Assembly: GCA_934122155.1 (NCBI GenBank)
Contig: CAKOVX010000001.1
Span: forward strand, 62,001 to 126,000
Direction: 5' to 3'
DNA length: 64,000 nucleotides
Source: an uncultured Clostridia bacterium
Lineage (GTDB): Bacteria > Bacillota > Clostridia > TANB77 > CAG-508
Shown: positions 1 to 7,494 of the stretch, piece by piece
Numbering within the stretch: the first letter of the stretch is position 1
Layout of the letters: the number at the start of each line of letters is the position of its first letter
Translations under genes and position numbers: made by a program
Notes under the pieces: model-generated
The model's database searches: none
Seen by the model: only the letters and a program-made list of their open reading frames with translations
What the model was told of the DNA's origin: nothing

Positions 1-734
1 ACATAATGCCCTTTTCTTAATTCTTGTGCTAACAAAATATATGAACTTCTTGGAACCACTTTCATAATATCATCAAACTGCCTTGTAGCAATCATTTTTC
101 GTATTGCTGTGGCACTTGCAAAATCATCAACTATAATATCATCATTATACAACACTTTTTCTCTTTTTATTCCAATTGGTTTTAATGTGCTTTTTAGTTT
201 TTTTAATGCCTTTAAATACTCTATTCCCAATATGTTATTTGACCCATTCAAAACATTTGCATATCTTTTAATATCATTTAAGTACATCATTAAAGCATTT
301 TCTCTTGCCTTTGGGAAAGATACACCTTTACTTAATTCATGATTTAAAATTGTAACATATTCTTTTGGTTCTTGATAAACTACGTTTGCTATATTGTTTA
401 AGGTTGCTAGATCCTTTGCTTCAATTCCAAATGAAAGGGTATCAACTATTCCTAATGAATCTAGTATTTTAATAGCACCTTCAGCAAAGTTTTCCGCACT
501 AGAAGTGGCATAAACTGTTGGCAACTCAATTACTAAATCAGCTCCTTGGGCTATTGCCATTTTAGTTTTAGTCCATTTATCTATTATTGATGTATTGCCT
601 CTTTGAACAAAGTTCCCTGAAATTACACAAATGACATAGTCAGCATCAGTTTGTTTAATAGATTCTCTTATATGATATAAATGTCCATTATGAAATGGAT
701 TATATTCTGCAATAATTCCAAGTACTCTGCTCAT
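1..734 (-). CDS. tmcAL: tRNA(Met) cytidine acetate ligase TmcAL, C-terminus cut by the window edge
   Basis: About 244 codons are present; the rest lies beyond the left edge. TmcAL (YlbM, DUF795 family) is known to acetylate the wobble cytidine of elongator tRNA-Met using acetate and ATP in the cytosol. The nucleotidyltransferase signature IAEYNPFHNGH lies at residues 8-18, VISGNFVQRG near 37-46, the family stretch ATSSAENFAEGA follows, and SATAIRKM occurs near residue 221. The ATG is preceded by an AAGGGGTG ribosome site about 6 bases upstream. It is divergent from rnhA. No internal break was seen. The family call rests on motif recognition and is firm. Confidence 0.93.
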   Translation of the reverse strand, partial: MSRVLGIIAEYNPFHNGHLYHIRESIKQTDADYVICVISGNFVQRGNTSIIDKWTKTKMAIAQGADLVIELPTVYATSSAENFAEGAIKILDSLGIVDTLSFGIEAKDLATLNNIANVVYQEPKEYVTILNHELSKGVSFPKARENALMMYLNDIKRYANVLNGSNNILGIEYLKALKKLKSTLKPIGIKREKVLYNDDIIVDDFASATAIRKMIATRQFDDIMKVVPRSSYILLAQELRKGHY

Positions 735-761
735 TTTTACACCCCTTTTTATATATTATTG

Positions 762-788
762 TTGACTTACTTTGATTTATGTTATAAT
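762..788 (+). promoter_or_regulatory. Promoter of rnhA
   Basis: TTGACT at 762-767 and a perfect TATAAT at 783-788, with a 15-base spacer (16 if the box is read as GTTGAC). The spacing is slightly short for sigma-A, but this is the only good pair between the divergent tmcAL and rnhA starts. Confidence 0.6.
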
Positions 789-835
789 ATCATAAAAAGT
801 AATATTTTACAATGTTTAAAGGAGAATTTATTTAT

Positions 836-1270
836 ATGGATAAAGTTACAATATATACAGATGGAGCTTGTAGTGGTAACCCTGGTCCAGGTGGTTGGGG
901 CGCAATTTTAATGCTTAACGAAAACAAAAAAGAAATTTCTGGTGGTAAAAAAGATACTACTAATAACGTTATGGAATTAACAGCTGTAATTGAAGCTTTA
1001 AAGCTCTTAAAAAGGCCTTGTAATGTAGATTTATACAGTGATAGTGCTTATGTTGTAAATGCCTTTTTGCAAAACTGGATATTAGGCTGGATTAAAAATG
1101 GCTGGAAAAACTCTAATAAAGAAGACGTTAAAAACAAAGAGCTATGGCAGGAGTTAATATCTTTAACTAAAGTGCATGATGTAACATTTCACAAAGTAAA
1201 AGGCCATGCTGATAATGAATATAACAACCATTGTGATGAACTTGCTCGTAATGCAATTAAAAGTCTATAA
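836..1270 (+). CDS. rnhA: Ribonuclease HI
   Basis: Cytosolic endonuclease that cleaves the RNA strand of RNA-DNA hybrids (R-loops, primers). The protein is 144 residues, the normal size of the family. The catalytic DEDD set is visible: Asp in YTDGACSGNPGPGG (about residue 8), Glu in NVMELTAV, Asp in LYSDSAYV, and the final Asp in HCDELARNA, with HKVKGHADN carrying the conserved His. An upstream in-frame ATG at 812 exists, but the AAAGGAG site at 818-824 sits correctly in front of the ATG at 836, which is chosen. A strong bidirectional terminator follows. Confidence 0.96.
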   Translation: MDKVTIYTDGACSGNPGPGGWGAILMLNENKKEISGGKKDTTNNVMELTAVIEALKLLKRPCNVDLYSDSAYVVNAFLQNWILGWIKNGWKNSNKEDVKNKELWQELISLTKVHDVTFHKVKGHADNEYNNHCDELARNAIKSL

Positions 1271-1282
1271 TAAAACATGCTT

Positions 1283-1309
1283 AAAGAACGTGTCAACGAC
1301 ACGTTCTTT
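1283..1309. terminator. Bidirectional terminator between rnhA and the PF06541 gene
   Basis: A perfect 12-bp stem (AAAGAACGTGTC with its complement) around a 3-base loop AAC lies between two convergent genes. Its AT-rich outer pairs give T-rich tails on both strands. Confidence 0.85.
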
Positions 1310-1310
1310 A

Positions 1311-2135
1311 TTACTCTTTATCCTTTTTTATTTTTCTTTTAACTTTATCAGTCTGTTTGGTTATTTCTCCTCTTAACTCCACAGCCTTATCTGTTATATC
1401 ACTTTTTACCTCATTTGCTTTGTTAACTATTTCTCCTTTTATTTCTTTTGTCTTTTGCTTTATTTTTTCTTTATGTTCCTTCAAGGTAGCAGTTAATTCT
1501 GGGAAGGCATTTATTAATCTTCTGTTTAAGGCAGATTTTCCTCTTAAAAATTCTCTTACCTTTTTAGATATTTCATCTGTACTATCTTTTGGATTTTCTT
1601 TATCAAATTTTTTTGTTGCTTTTCTAACATTTGATATTACAACAAATGATATTATTGAGTCTAGCAAAAATAATGCTGCAACAATTATAGCTATAATATT
1701 TAACACATTTTCTGGGACTTTAGATAATTGTCCAAATATAAACGGATTTATAATATATATTAATACTAAGCCCAAAATTCCAAATGGAATTATTGTTTCT
1801 AAACATACTCTTCCATTAATATTAAACCTATTTTTGCTATAATCCCACCAACGAGCATTAAATATCTTTTCCATTAAATAACTTGTTAAATACTCTAATA
1901 CCCCACATATAAGTATTGCTGTGCTAAATAGCGCAATAGGATGATTTGATAAGTTTGATAAAGTTAATGTTATTAGTAACCCACCACAACCATATATTGG
2001 ACAGTATGGGCCTATTAAAAAACCTCTGTTTGAGAATTTATGCTTTTGAACTAGCTGTAACGTCACTTCCATCATCCAACCTAGCATTGCTAGAATTATA
2101 AAATATAAAAAGTAGATTGCTATACTGTATTTCAT
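1311..2135 (-). CDS. PF06541-type membrane protein with a helical cytoplasmic tail
   Basis: Belongs to the family annotated as putative ABC-transporter type IV / CmpB (PF06541); the true function is not established. The family signature is clear: GWMMEVTLQL near residue 19, then NRGFLIGPYCPIYGCGG near 37-53, then EYLTSYLMEKIFNARWWDYS and NGRVCLE. About five to six membrane segments fill residues 1-170. From about residue 195 to the end there is a long charged helix with a roughly 11-residue rhythm (KEKIKQKTKEIKGE, NEVKSDITDKAVELRGE), an amphipathic or coiled-coil tail that the second copy in this window (40961-41512) lacks. The start has an AAGGAG site. Confidence 0.8.
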   Translation of the reverse strand: MKYSIAIYFLYFIILAMLGWMMEVTLQLVQKHKFSNRGFLIGPYCPIYGCGGLLITLTLSNLSNHPIALFSTAILICGVLEYLTSYLMEKIFNARWWDYSKNRFNINGRVCLETIIPFGILGLVLIYIINPFIFGQLSKVPENVLNIIAIIVAALFLLDSIISFVVISNVRKATKKFDKENPKDSTDEISKKVREFLRGKSALNRRLINAFPELTATLKEHKEKIKQKTKEIKGEIVNKANEVKSDITDKAVELRGEITKQTDKVKRKIKKDKE

Positions 2136-2210
2136 ATTTTTTCTCCTTATAATTATGATAAGTTATTATAACTATTTATTTTAAAAATTACAATACAAAT
2201 TTGATTTATA

Positions 2211-4166
2211 TCACATCATTTTTTCAAGTTCTTTTATCTTATCTCTAATTTCCGCTGCTTTTTCAAATTCCATTTCTGCTGCATATTTAAGCATTTCATC
2301 TGTAAGTTTATTAATTATATCTTGTACATTTGATTCTTTGTCAAGCTTGTACTCTTCTTGTATATCAGCAACATAGCTTGCTTTTATTGTATCTCTAATA
2401 GACTTTTGTATTGTTTGTGGAGTAATTCCATGTTCCTCATTATATTGCATTTGTATTTTTCTTCTTCTATTTGTTTCACTAATTGCTTTTTCCATACTAT
2501 CAGTTAGTTCGTCTGCATACATTATAACTTTTCCATCTGTATTTCTAGCAGCACGTCCAATAGTTTGAATTAAGGAACGTTCCGAACGTAAAAAACCTTC
2601 TTTGTCTGCATCTAGTATAGCTACTAATGAAACCTCTGGAATATCTAATCCCTCTCTTAAAAGGTTTATTCCAACTAAAACATCAAATTCTCCTAGTCTT
2701 AAATCACGTATAATTTCCATTCTTTCTAATGCTTTAATATCTGAGTGCATATATTTTACCTTTATATCTAAACTTGCCAAATAAGCAGTTAAATCTTCTG
2801 CCATCTTTTTAGTTAATGTTGTTACTAACACCCTTTCATGTTTTTCTACTCTCTCATGAATTTGTTCTATCAAATCATCTATTTGATTTGATACAGGTTT
2901 AACATCTATTTTAGGATCAAGTAATCCAGTTGGTCTGATTATTTGTTCAACAACATTTTCTTTTGAATGCTCTTTTTCATATTCAGCTGGTGTTGCACTA
3001 ACAAATATAACTTGATTTATTCTTTGTTCAAATTCTTCAAATTTTAAAGGCCTATTATCAAATGCTGATGGAAGCCTAAAACCATAATTTACTAGCGACT
3101 CTTTTCTTGCTCTATCTCCATTATACATTGCCCTTACTTGTGGAATTGTAGCATGTGATTCATCTATTAGTAGTAGAAAATCTTTTGGAAAATAGTCAAA
3201 TAAAGTATATGGTGCACTTCCGGGTTTTCTACCACTTATATGTCTTGAATAGTTTTCTATTCCTTGGCAAAAACCGGTTTCTCTCATCATTTCAATATCA
3301 AAGTTCGTTCTTTCTTCTATTCTTTGAGCTTCTATTAGTTTATTATTATCTTTAAAATATTTTACTCTTTCTTTTAGTTCTTCTTGAATTGTCACTATTG
3401 CTTTTTCCATTTTATCTGAAGTTGTTGCATAGTGAGAGTTTGGAAATATCATAATATGTTGTCTTGTGCTTATTGCCTTACCTGTTAATGGGTTTATTTC
3501 TGAAATCTTTTCAACTTCGTCTCCCCAAAATTCCACTCTTATTGCTGTTTCACTTCTGTCTGATGGATATATTTCAACAATATCCCCTTTAGCTCTAAAT
3601 GTACCTCTTTTAAATTCAAGTTCACTTCTAGTATACTGCATATTTATAAGTTTTTTTAGCACTGTATTTCTTTCAATTTTCATACCAGGTCTTAAAGATA
3701 TTGTTAAGTTTTCGTAGTCGATTGGGTCTCCTAAGCCATAAATGCATGAAACTGATGCAACTATTATTGTATCTCTAGTTTCAAATAAAGAAGCTGTTGC
3801 AGAATGGCGCAATTTATCTATTTCGTCATTAACAGATGAATCTTTTTCAATGTAAGTATCTGATTGTGGTATATATGCTTCTGGTTGATAATAGTCGTAA
3901 TAAGATACAAAGTACTCAACATTATTTTCAGGAAAAAACTCTTTAAATTCGGAATAAAGTTGCCCTGCTAATGTTTTATTATGCGCCAAAATAAGTGTAG
4001 GTCTTTGTGTTTTTGCTATTATATTCGCCATTGTAAAAGTTTTACCAGAACCAGTTACTCCTAACAAAGTCTGAAACTTCTTTCCTTCTTTTATTCCATT
4101 ACTTAGGTATTCAATTGCTTGTGGTTGATCACCTGTTGGCTTATATTCTGAATGTAATTTAAACAT
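2211..4166 (-). CDS. uvrB: Excinuclease ABC subunit B (UvrB)
   Basis: Damage-verifying helicase of nucleotide excision repair, which works with UvrA and UvrC. It has 651 residues, normal for the family. Walker A GVTGSGKTFTMAN is near residues 37-49. The damage-binding beta-hairpin region YYDYYQPEAYIPQSDTYIEK is near 92-111. DESHATIPQ is the Walker B/DEAD-like box, QTIGRAARN is helicase motif VI, and the C-terminal UVR helix pair (EMEFEKAAEIRDKIKELE) that contacts UvrC ends the protein. No uvrA or uvrC lies next to it. The ATG has an AAGGAAGAG site. Mfd, the transcription-coupled partner, is encoded at 15079-18498. Confidence 0.98.
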   Translation of the reverse strand: MFKLHSEYKPTGDQPQAIEYLSNGIKEGKKFQTLLGVTGSGKTFTMANIIAKTQRPTLILAHNKTLAGQLYSEFKEFFPENNVEYFVSYYDYYQPEAYIPQSDTYIEKDSSVNDEIDKLRHSATASLFETRDTIIVASVSCIYGLGDPIDYENLTISLRPGMKIERNTVLKKLINMQYTRSELEFKRGTFRAKGDIVEIYPSDRSETAIRVEFWGDEVEKISEINPLTGKAISTRQHIMIFPNSHYATTSDKMEKAIVTIQEELKERVKYFKDNNKLIEAQRIEERTNFDIEMMRETGFCQGIENYSRHISGRKPGSAPYTLFDYFPKDFLLLIDESHATIPQVRAMYNGDRARKESLVNYGFRLPSAFDNRPLKFEEFEQRINQVIFVSATPAEYEKEHSKENVVEQIIRPTGLLDPKIDVKPVSNQIDDLIEQIHERVEKHERVLVTTLTKKMAEDLTAYLASLDIKVKYMHSDIKALERMEIIRDLRLGEFDVLVGINLLREGLDIPEVSLVAILDADKEGFLRSERSLIQTIGRAARNTDGKVIMYADELTDSMEKAISETNRRRKIQMQYNEEHGITPQTIQKSIRDTIKASYVADIQEEYKLDKESNVQDIINKLTDEMLKYAAEMEFEKAAEIRDKIKELEKMM

Positions 4167-4241
4167 ATTCTCTCTTCCTTATATTTTTGTAATTATTATA
4201 TAAAAAATTGCTAAAATTGTATATAAGTTTAGTAAAAATTA

Positions 4242-4270
4242 TTGAATTTTACTGTATTTTTTTATATAAT
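4242..4270 (+). promoter_or_regulatory. Promoter of asnS
   Basis: TTGAAT at 4242-4247 and TATAAT at 4265-4270 with an ideal 17-base spacer. The predicted transcription start falls at about 4274-4277, exactly where the structured leader begins. Confidence 0.8.
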
Positions 4271-4273
4271 ATT

Positions 4274-4336
4274 GGGCATAAATATTTAAAGGTTTCAAAT
4301 TACTGGAAGATGTTACTTTTCCATGCAATTTATGCC
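4274..4336 (+). ncRNA. Structured 5' leader of asnS, class unknown
   Basis: The 9-base arm GGCATAAAT (4275-4283) pairs perfectly with ATTTATGCC (4328-4336). Nested inside is a 7-bp hairpin, TGGAAGA (4304-4310) with TTTTCCA (4317-4323, one G-U pair), with loop TGTTAC. The closing stem starts at the predicted transcript 5' end. There is no T-box sequence (AGGGTGGNACCGCG) and no terminator between it and the start codon, so any control would be on translation or RNA stability. I do not recognise the family. Confidence 0.5.
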
Positions 4337-4357
4337 TAAGAAAGGACTGTAATAATT

Positions 4358-5752
4358 ATGGAAAATAAAGTATTAGTAAAGGATTTATATAGGAATACAG
4401 ATAGTTACACAAATCAAACTGTAACAGTTTCTGGTTGGGTAAGAACTATTCGTGATTCAAAAAGCTTTGGTTTTATAGAGTTAAATGATGGAAGCTTTTT
4501 TAAGAATGTTCAAGTTGTATTTGATACCTGTTTAAATAATTTTGATGATGTTAAAAAGTTGAGTATTAGCTCTTCTATTGTAGTTACCGGAGAAGTTGTA
4601 AAAACTGAAAATGCTAAACAACCTTTTGAAATAAAAGCAAGTAATGTAGAAATTTTAAATGTAGCAGATTTAGACTACCCTCTTCAAAAGAAAAAACATT
4701 CTTTTGAATATTTAAGAACAGTAGCTCATTTAAGACCTAGAACCAATACTTTTAATGCAGTTTTTAGAGTTCGTAGCATACTTTCTTTTGCAATTCATAA
4801 ATTCTTCCAAGAAAGAGGTTTTGTTTATGTTCATACACCTATCATCACAGGAAGCGACTGTGAAGGTGCTGGTGAAATGTTTAGACTAACTACTCTAGAT
4901 ATGGAAAACGTGCCCAAAACTGAAGATGGTAAAGTAGATTATTCTCAAGATTTCTTTGGAAAAGAATCTCATTTAACAGTAAGTGGTCAATTAGACGTAG
5001 AAACTTATGCACATGCATTCCGCAATGTTTATACATTTGGTCCTACATTTAGAGCTGAAAATTCAAATACTGTAAAACATGCTGCTGAATTCTGGATGAT
5101 TGAACCTGAGATTTGCTTTGCTGATTTACATGATGATATGGATTTAGCCGAAGATATGATTAAATATATAATCTCTTATGTTCTAGAAAATGCACCTGAA
5201 GAAATGGCCTTCTTTAATCAATTTATTGATACTGGATTACTTGACAGATTACACAATGTATTAAATTCTGATTTTGGAAGAATTACTTATACAGATGCTG
5301 TAAAAGAACTAGAAAAAAATAATGATAATTTTGAATACCCTGTTAGCTGGGGTGTTGACCTTCAAACAGAGCATGAAAGATATTTAAGTGAAAAGATATT
5401 TGGAAGACCTGTTTTTGTTACAGATTACCCAAAGGATATCAAAGCATTTTATATGAAATTAAACCCAGACGGCAAAACAGTTGCTGCTACTGACCTTTTA
5501 GTTCCTGGAATCGGAGAGATTATTGGTGGTAGTCAAAGAGAAGACGATTTTGAAAAACTAAGTGCTCGTATAAATGAACTTGGCTTAAGAAAAGAAGATT
5601 ATTGGTGGTACTTAGACCTAAGAAGATATGGTAGTTGTCCACATTCTGGATTTGGTTTAGGTTTTGAAAGAATGATGATGTATTTAACAGGTATGCAAAA
5701 TATTCGTGATGTACTTCCATTCCCAAGAACTCCAAAAAATTGTGAATTTTAA
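4358..5752 (+). CDS. asnS: Asparaginyl-tRNA synthetase
   Basis: Class IIb synthetase that charges tRNA-Asn with asparagine in the cytosol. It has 464 residues, the usual length. An N-terminal OB-fold anticodon-binding domain (VSGWVRTIRDSKSFGFIEL, about 24-42) is followed by the catalytic core: HLRPRTNTFNAVFRVRS (motif 1 region, about 124-140), the motif 2 arginine loop FRAENSNTVKHAAEFWMIE, and motif 3 GFGLGFERMMMYLTG, ending in the typical PFPRTPKNCEF. It has an AAAGGA site upstream. With asnB (18505-20334) in the same window, the cell can both make asparagine and charge it directly. Confidence 0.97.
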   Translation: MENKVLVKDLYRNTDSYTNQTVTVSGWVRTIRDSKSFGFIELNDGSFFKNVQVVFDTCLNNFDDVKKLSISSSIVVTGEVVKTENAKQPFEIKASNVEILNVADLDYPLQKKKHSFEYLRTVAHLRPRTNTFNAVFRVRSILSFAIHKFFQERGFVYVHTPIITGSDCEGAGEMFRLTTLDMENVPKTEDGKVDYSQDFFGKESHLTVSGQLDVETYAHAFRNVYTFGPTFRAENSNTVKHAAEFWMIEPEICFADLHDDMDLAEDMIKYIISYVLENAPEEMAFFNQFIDTGLLDRLHNVLNSDFGRITYTDAVKELEKNNDNFEYPVSWGVDLQTEHERYLSEKIFGRPVFVTDYPKDIKAFYMKLNPDGKTVAATDLLVPGIGEIIGGSQREDDFEKLSARINELGLRKEDYWWYLDLRRYGSCPHSGFGLGFERMMMYLTGMQNIRDVLPFPRTPKNCEF

Positions 5753-5758
5753 TATTTT

Positions 5759-5788
5759 AAAAGTTGCCAAAAAATTGGCAACTTTTTT
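5759..5788. terminator. Terminator after asnS (copy 1 of a twin hairpin)
   Basis: AAAAGTTGCCAA, a 4-base loop, TTGGCAACTTTT and a T-run. A nearly identical hairpin with the same 12-base arms lies at 7459-7486 on the other side of the pilin-like gene. Confidence 0.88.
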
Positions 5789-5841
5789 AGTTTATATACA
5801 GCTACTATAAAATATATAAAACTCTTTGGCGGTGGTTGTTG

Positions 5842-5960
5842 CTACTTATAAAGTGAGATTCTGAACCCAAGACTGTTGTCGCTGTCAGTCAATAGGCCAA
5901 GAAAGCGTTGAGCGACATCGCCTCTAGAGGTATATTTACCGCCGTAACTTCCGTCCCATA
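5842..5960 (-). other. GC-rich 3' tail of the pilin-like gene (variable-region candidate)
   Basis: About 46% GC by my count, against roughly 30% for the gene body. It encodes the C-terminal loop region of the lectin-like fold, where diversity-generating retroelements place variable regions. No template copy or reverse transcriptase was seen in the window. Confidence 0.35.
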
Positions 5961-7186
5961 AAAGTGCAAGGGCTGTAAGTATTATCGGAATATTCTAATG
6001 TCCACTCCCATACATTTCCTGCTAAGTCATATATATTCATTTTTTTACATGCTTCACTTGCTCCTGTTGTTAATAATATTCCATTACCGCTTTTTTGTGT
6101 TTGTTTAACACTACTATTTACAAAATTATTACTTGTTGTTTTATTATATGGTGTCCATATTGTTAATAATGAGTAATTTTTATAATCTGCATATTTTCCT
6201 CTATTTATTGTAAAACTTGATTTATAAAAATTTCCCCAATCTTTACTATCACTTTCTAAAGCACTTTGTATTGTTTCCAATGTTGTTCCTTTGGCTACTT
6301 CTTTTACTTCTATGTGTTTTAATACTAAATCCCATTGTACTCCAAACATTAAACTACTTGTATAATCTTCTGTTGTTTTCATATTTGCTAGTTTTTGTGC
6401 TTGACTACATGTTACATATGTATATGGATATACTGGCTCATCTACTGTTCCTTGTTTTGATATTGGTGCTGCTGTTGGTGTTCCGCTTTCTATTCTATTT
6501 GTTATTATTCCTGATTCATATCTTCCTATCCAAAAGCCACCATTTTCATATACACTTTTTAACATTTTTTGTTTTAAGTCATTATATTGTGTTTCTGTTA
6601 AGCCAGTTGCATCAGTCGAATAATATATGTCTTTAGAAATTGTTCCATGTCTATAATAGTCTGTATATTTGTGTAAGCAATATTCTATTTTATCATAATC
6701 TTCTGAATTTTCTGGTTTTTGATCTGCTGTTGCTGTTTTTGTATTATATTCTGAATTATTATACAATCTTTTTGGTACTTCTATCCATACATATTGATTT
6801 CCTATTTCATCTTCTATTACTAATCCATTACTTAAATCTGTATCTTTTACTTTTGTAAAGTTTTTGTCTGGATAATATGGTGCTGTATCGGCTGTTGGCA
6901 TTGCTGGCACATTATCTTTTGTTGTCCCATTTATTTTACTATCTATCCATTGGTCTAAATCATTTATTGCACTTAGATCACTATTTTTTGCATTTTCCAT
7001 TATGTTTCCTGCATTTTTTGACTTAGTTAATATACCGTTTTCATTAAACAGTGCATTTAATGTCACCCCTGCTAATATCAATAATACTACAATTGTTACT
7101 ACAAGTGCTATTAGAGTAATACCTGCTTGATTTGAGTAATTTCTTTTTACTGATTTTTTATTTATCTTTGTCTCTTTTTTATTCAA
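5842..7186 (-). CDS. Pilin-like N-terminus with FGE-sulfatase (C-type lectin) fold, read through a +1 shift at CGG
   Basis: Surface or secreted protein of unknown ligand. A short basic leader ends in QAG, followed by ITLIALVVTIVVLLILAG, a prepilin-like hydrophobic helix that lacks the usual Glu5. The body has FGE-sulfatase (PF03781) features: NQYVWIEVP, WIGRYESG, QAQKLANM, YDLAGNVWEWTLEYS. In the zero frame it stops just after FMGRKLRR. Skipping one C at 5953 gives FMGGSYGGKYTSRGD and ends normally in GFRISLYK (447 residues), matching RGGNY...FRPLLYVK of the paralogue at 28375-29673. The start is TTG with a perfect AGGAGG site 9 bases upstream; an ATG at 7252 has no such site. The last 40 codons are much richer in GC than the rest. 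Confidence 0.75.
5950..5953 (-). other. CGGA recoding site 1 (pilin-like protein)
   Basis: Zero frame reads ATG GGA CGG AAG. Skipping the C at 5953 reads ATG GGA GGA AGT TAC, giving MGGSY, which aligns with RGGNY in the paralogue. Confidence 0.7.
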
Positions 7187-7299
7187 GGTTATCTTCCTCC
7201 TCTTTCTTCTGTATTTTCTCTTCTTTTCCTTTTTGTAATTTAATATGTACATTTTTTCTTATTCACATTTACTCATTTTATAGTTATAAATTATATATC

Positions 7300-7353
7300 C
7301 TACTGTTTTACTCTATATTTAATTTTCAATGTTTCATAAAAAATTTTGTACAT
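7300..7353 (-). CDS. Possible 17-residue leader peptide upstream of the pilin-like gene
   Basis: ATG to TAG, 17 sense codons (MYKIFYETLKIKYRVKQ), with an AAGGAG site (7359-7364) 5 bases before the ATG, and a weak promoter pair TTGAAA-17-TAATCT upstream. It precedes the TTG start of the pilin-like gene by about 110 bases. No homology is recognised. It could be a translated leader or chance; the good ribosome site is the only support. Confidence 0.3.
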   Translation of the reverse strand: MYKIFYETLKIKYRVKQ

Positions 7354-7458
7354 ATTTTCTCCTTATTAGATTATCATAACATTTTTTTATTTTCAATACT
7401 TTTCTTTAATTTATATTCAACCTTTTTAATATTTTTTATACTTTGTCAACAGTCTGTT

Positions 7459-7486
7459 AAAAGTTGCCAATGTTTTGGCAACTTTT
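7459..7486. terminator. Terminator after the ABC permease (copy 2 of a twin hairpin)
   Basis: AAAAGTTGCCAA, loop TGTT, TTGGCAACTTTT. The arms are the same as in the hairpin at 5759-5788. It lies 9 bases past the permease stop. Confidence 0.85.
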
Positions 7487-7494
7487 ATTTTGTT

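Larger units (their letters stand above)
7187..7494. other. Intergenic region between pilin-like gene and ABC permease
   Basis: This 308-base stretch is very AT-rich. On the minus strand it holds the AGGAGG site of the pilin-like gene (7196-7201), the possible 17-codon leader ORF, and the terminator at 7459-7486. Nothing else was seen. Confidence 0.6.

Noticed and set aside
4274..4357. T-box upstream of asnS
   Set aside because: No AGGGTGGNACCGCG-type antiterminator sequence and no terminator before the start codon.
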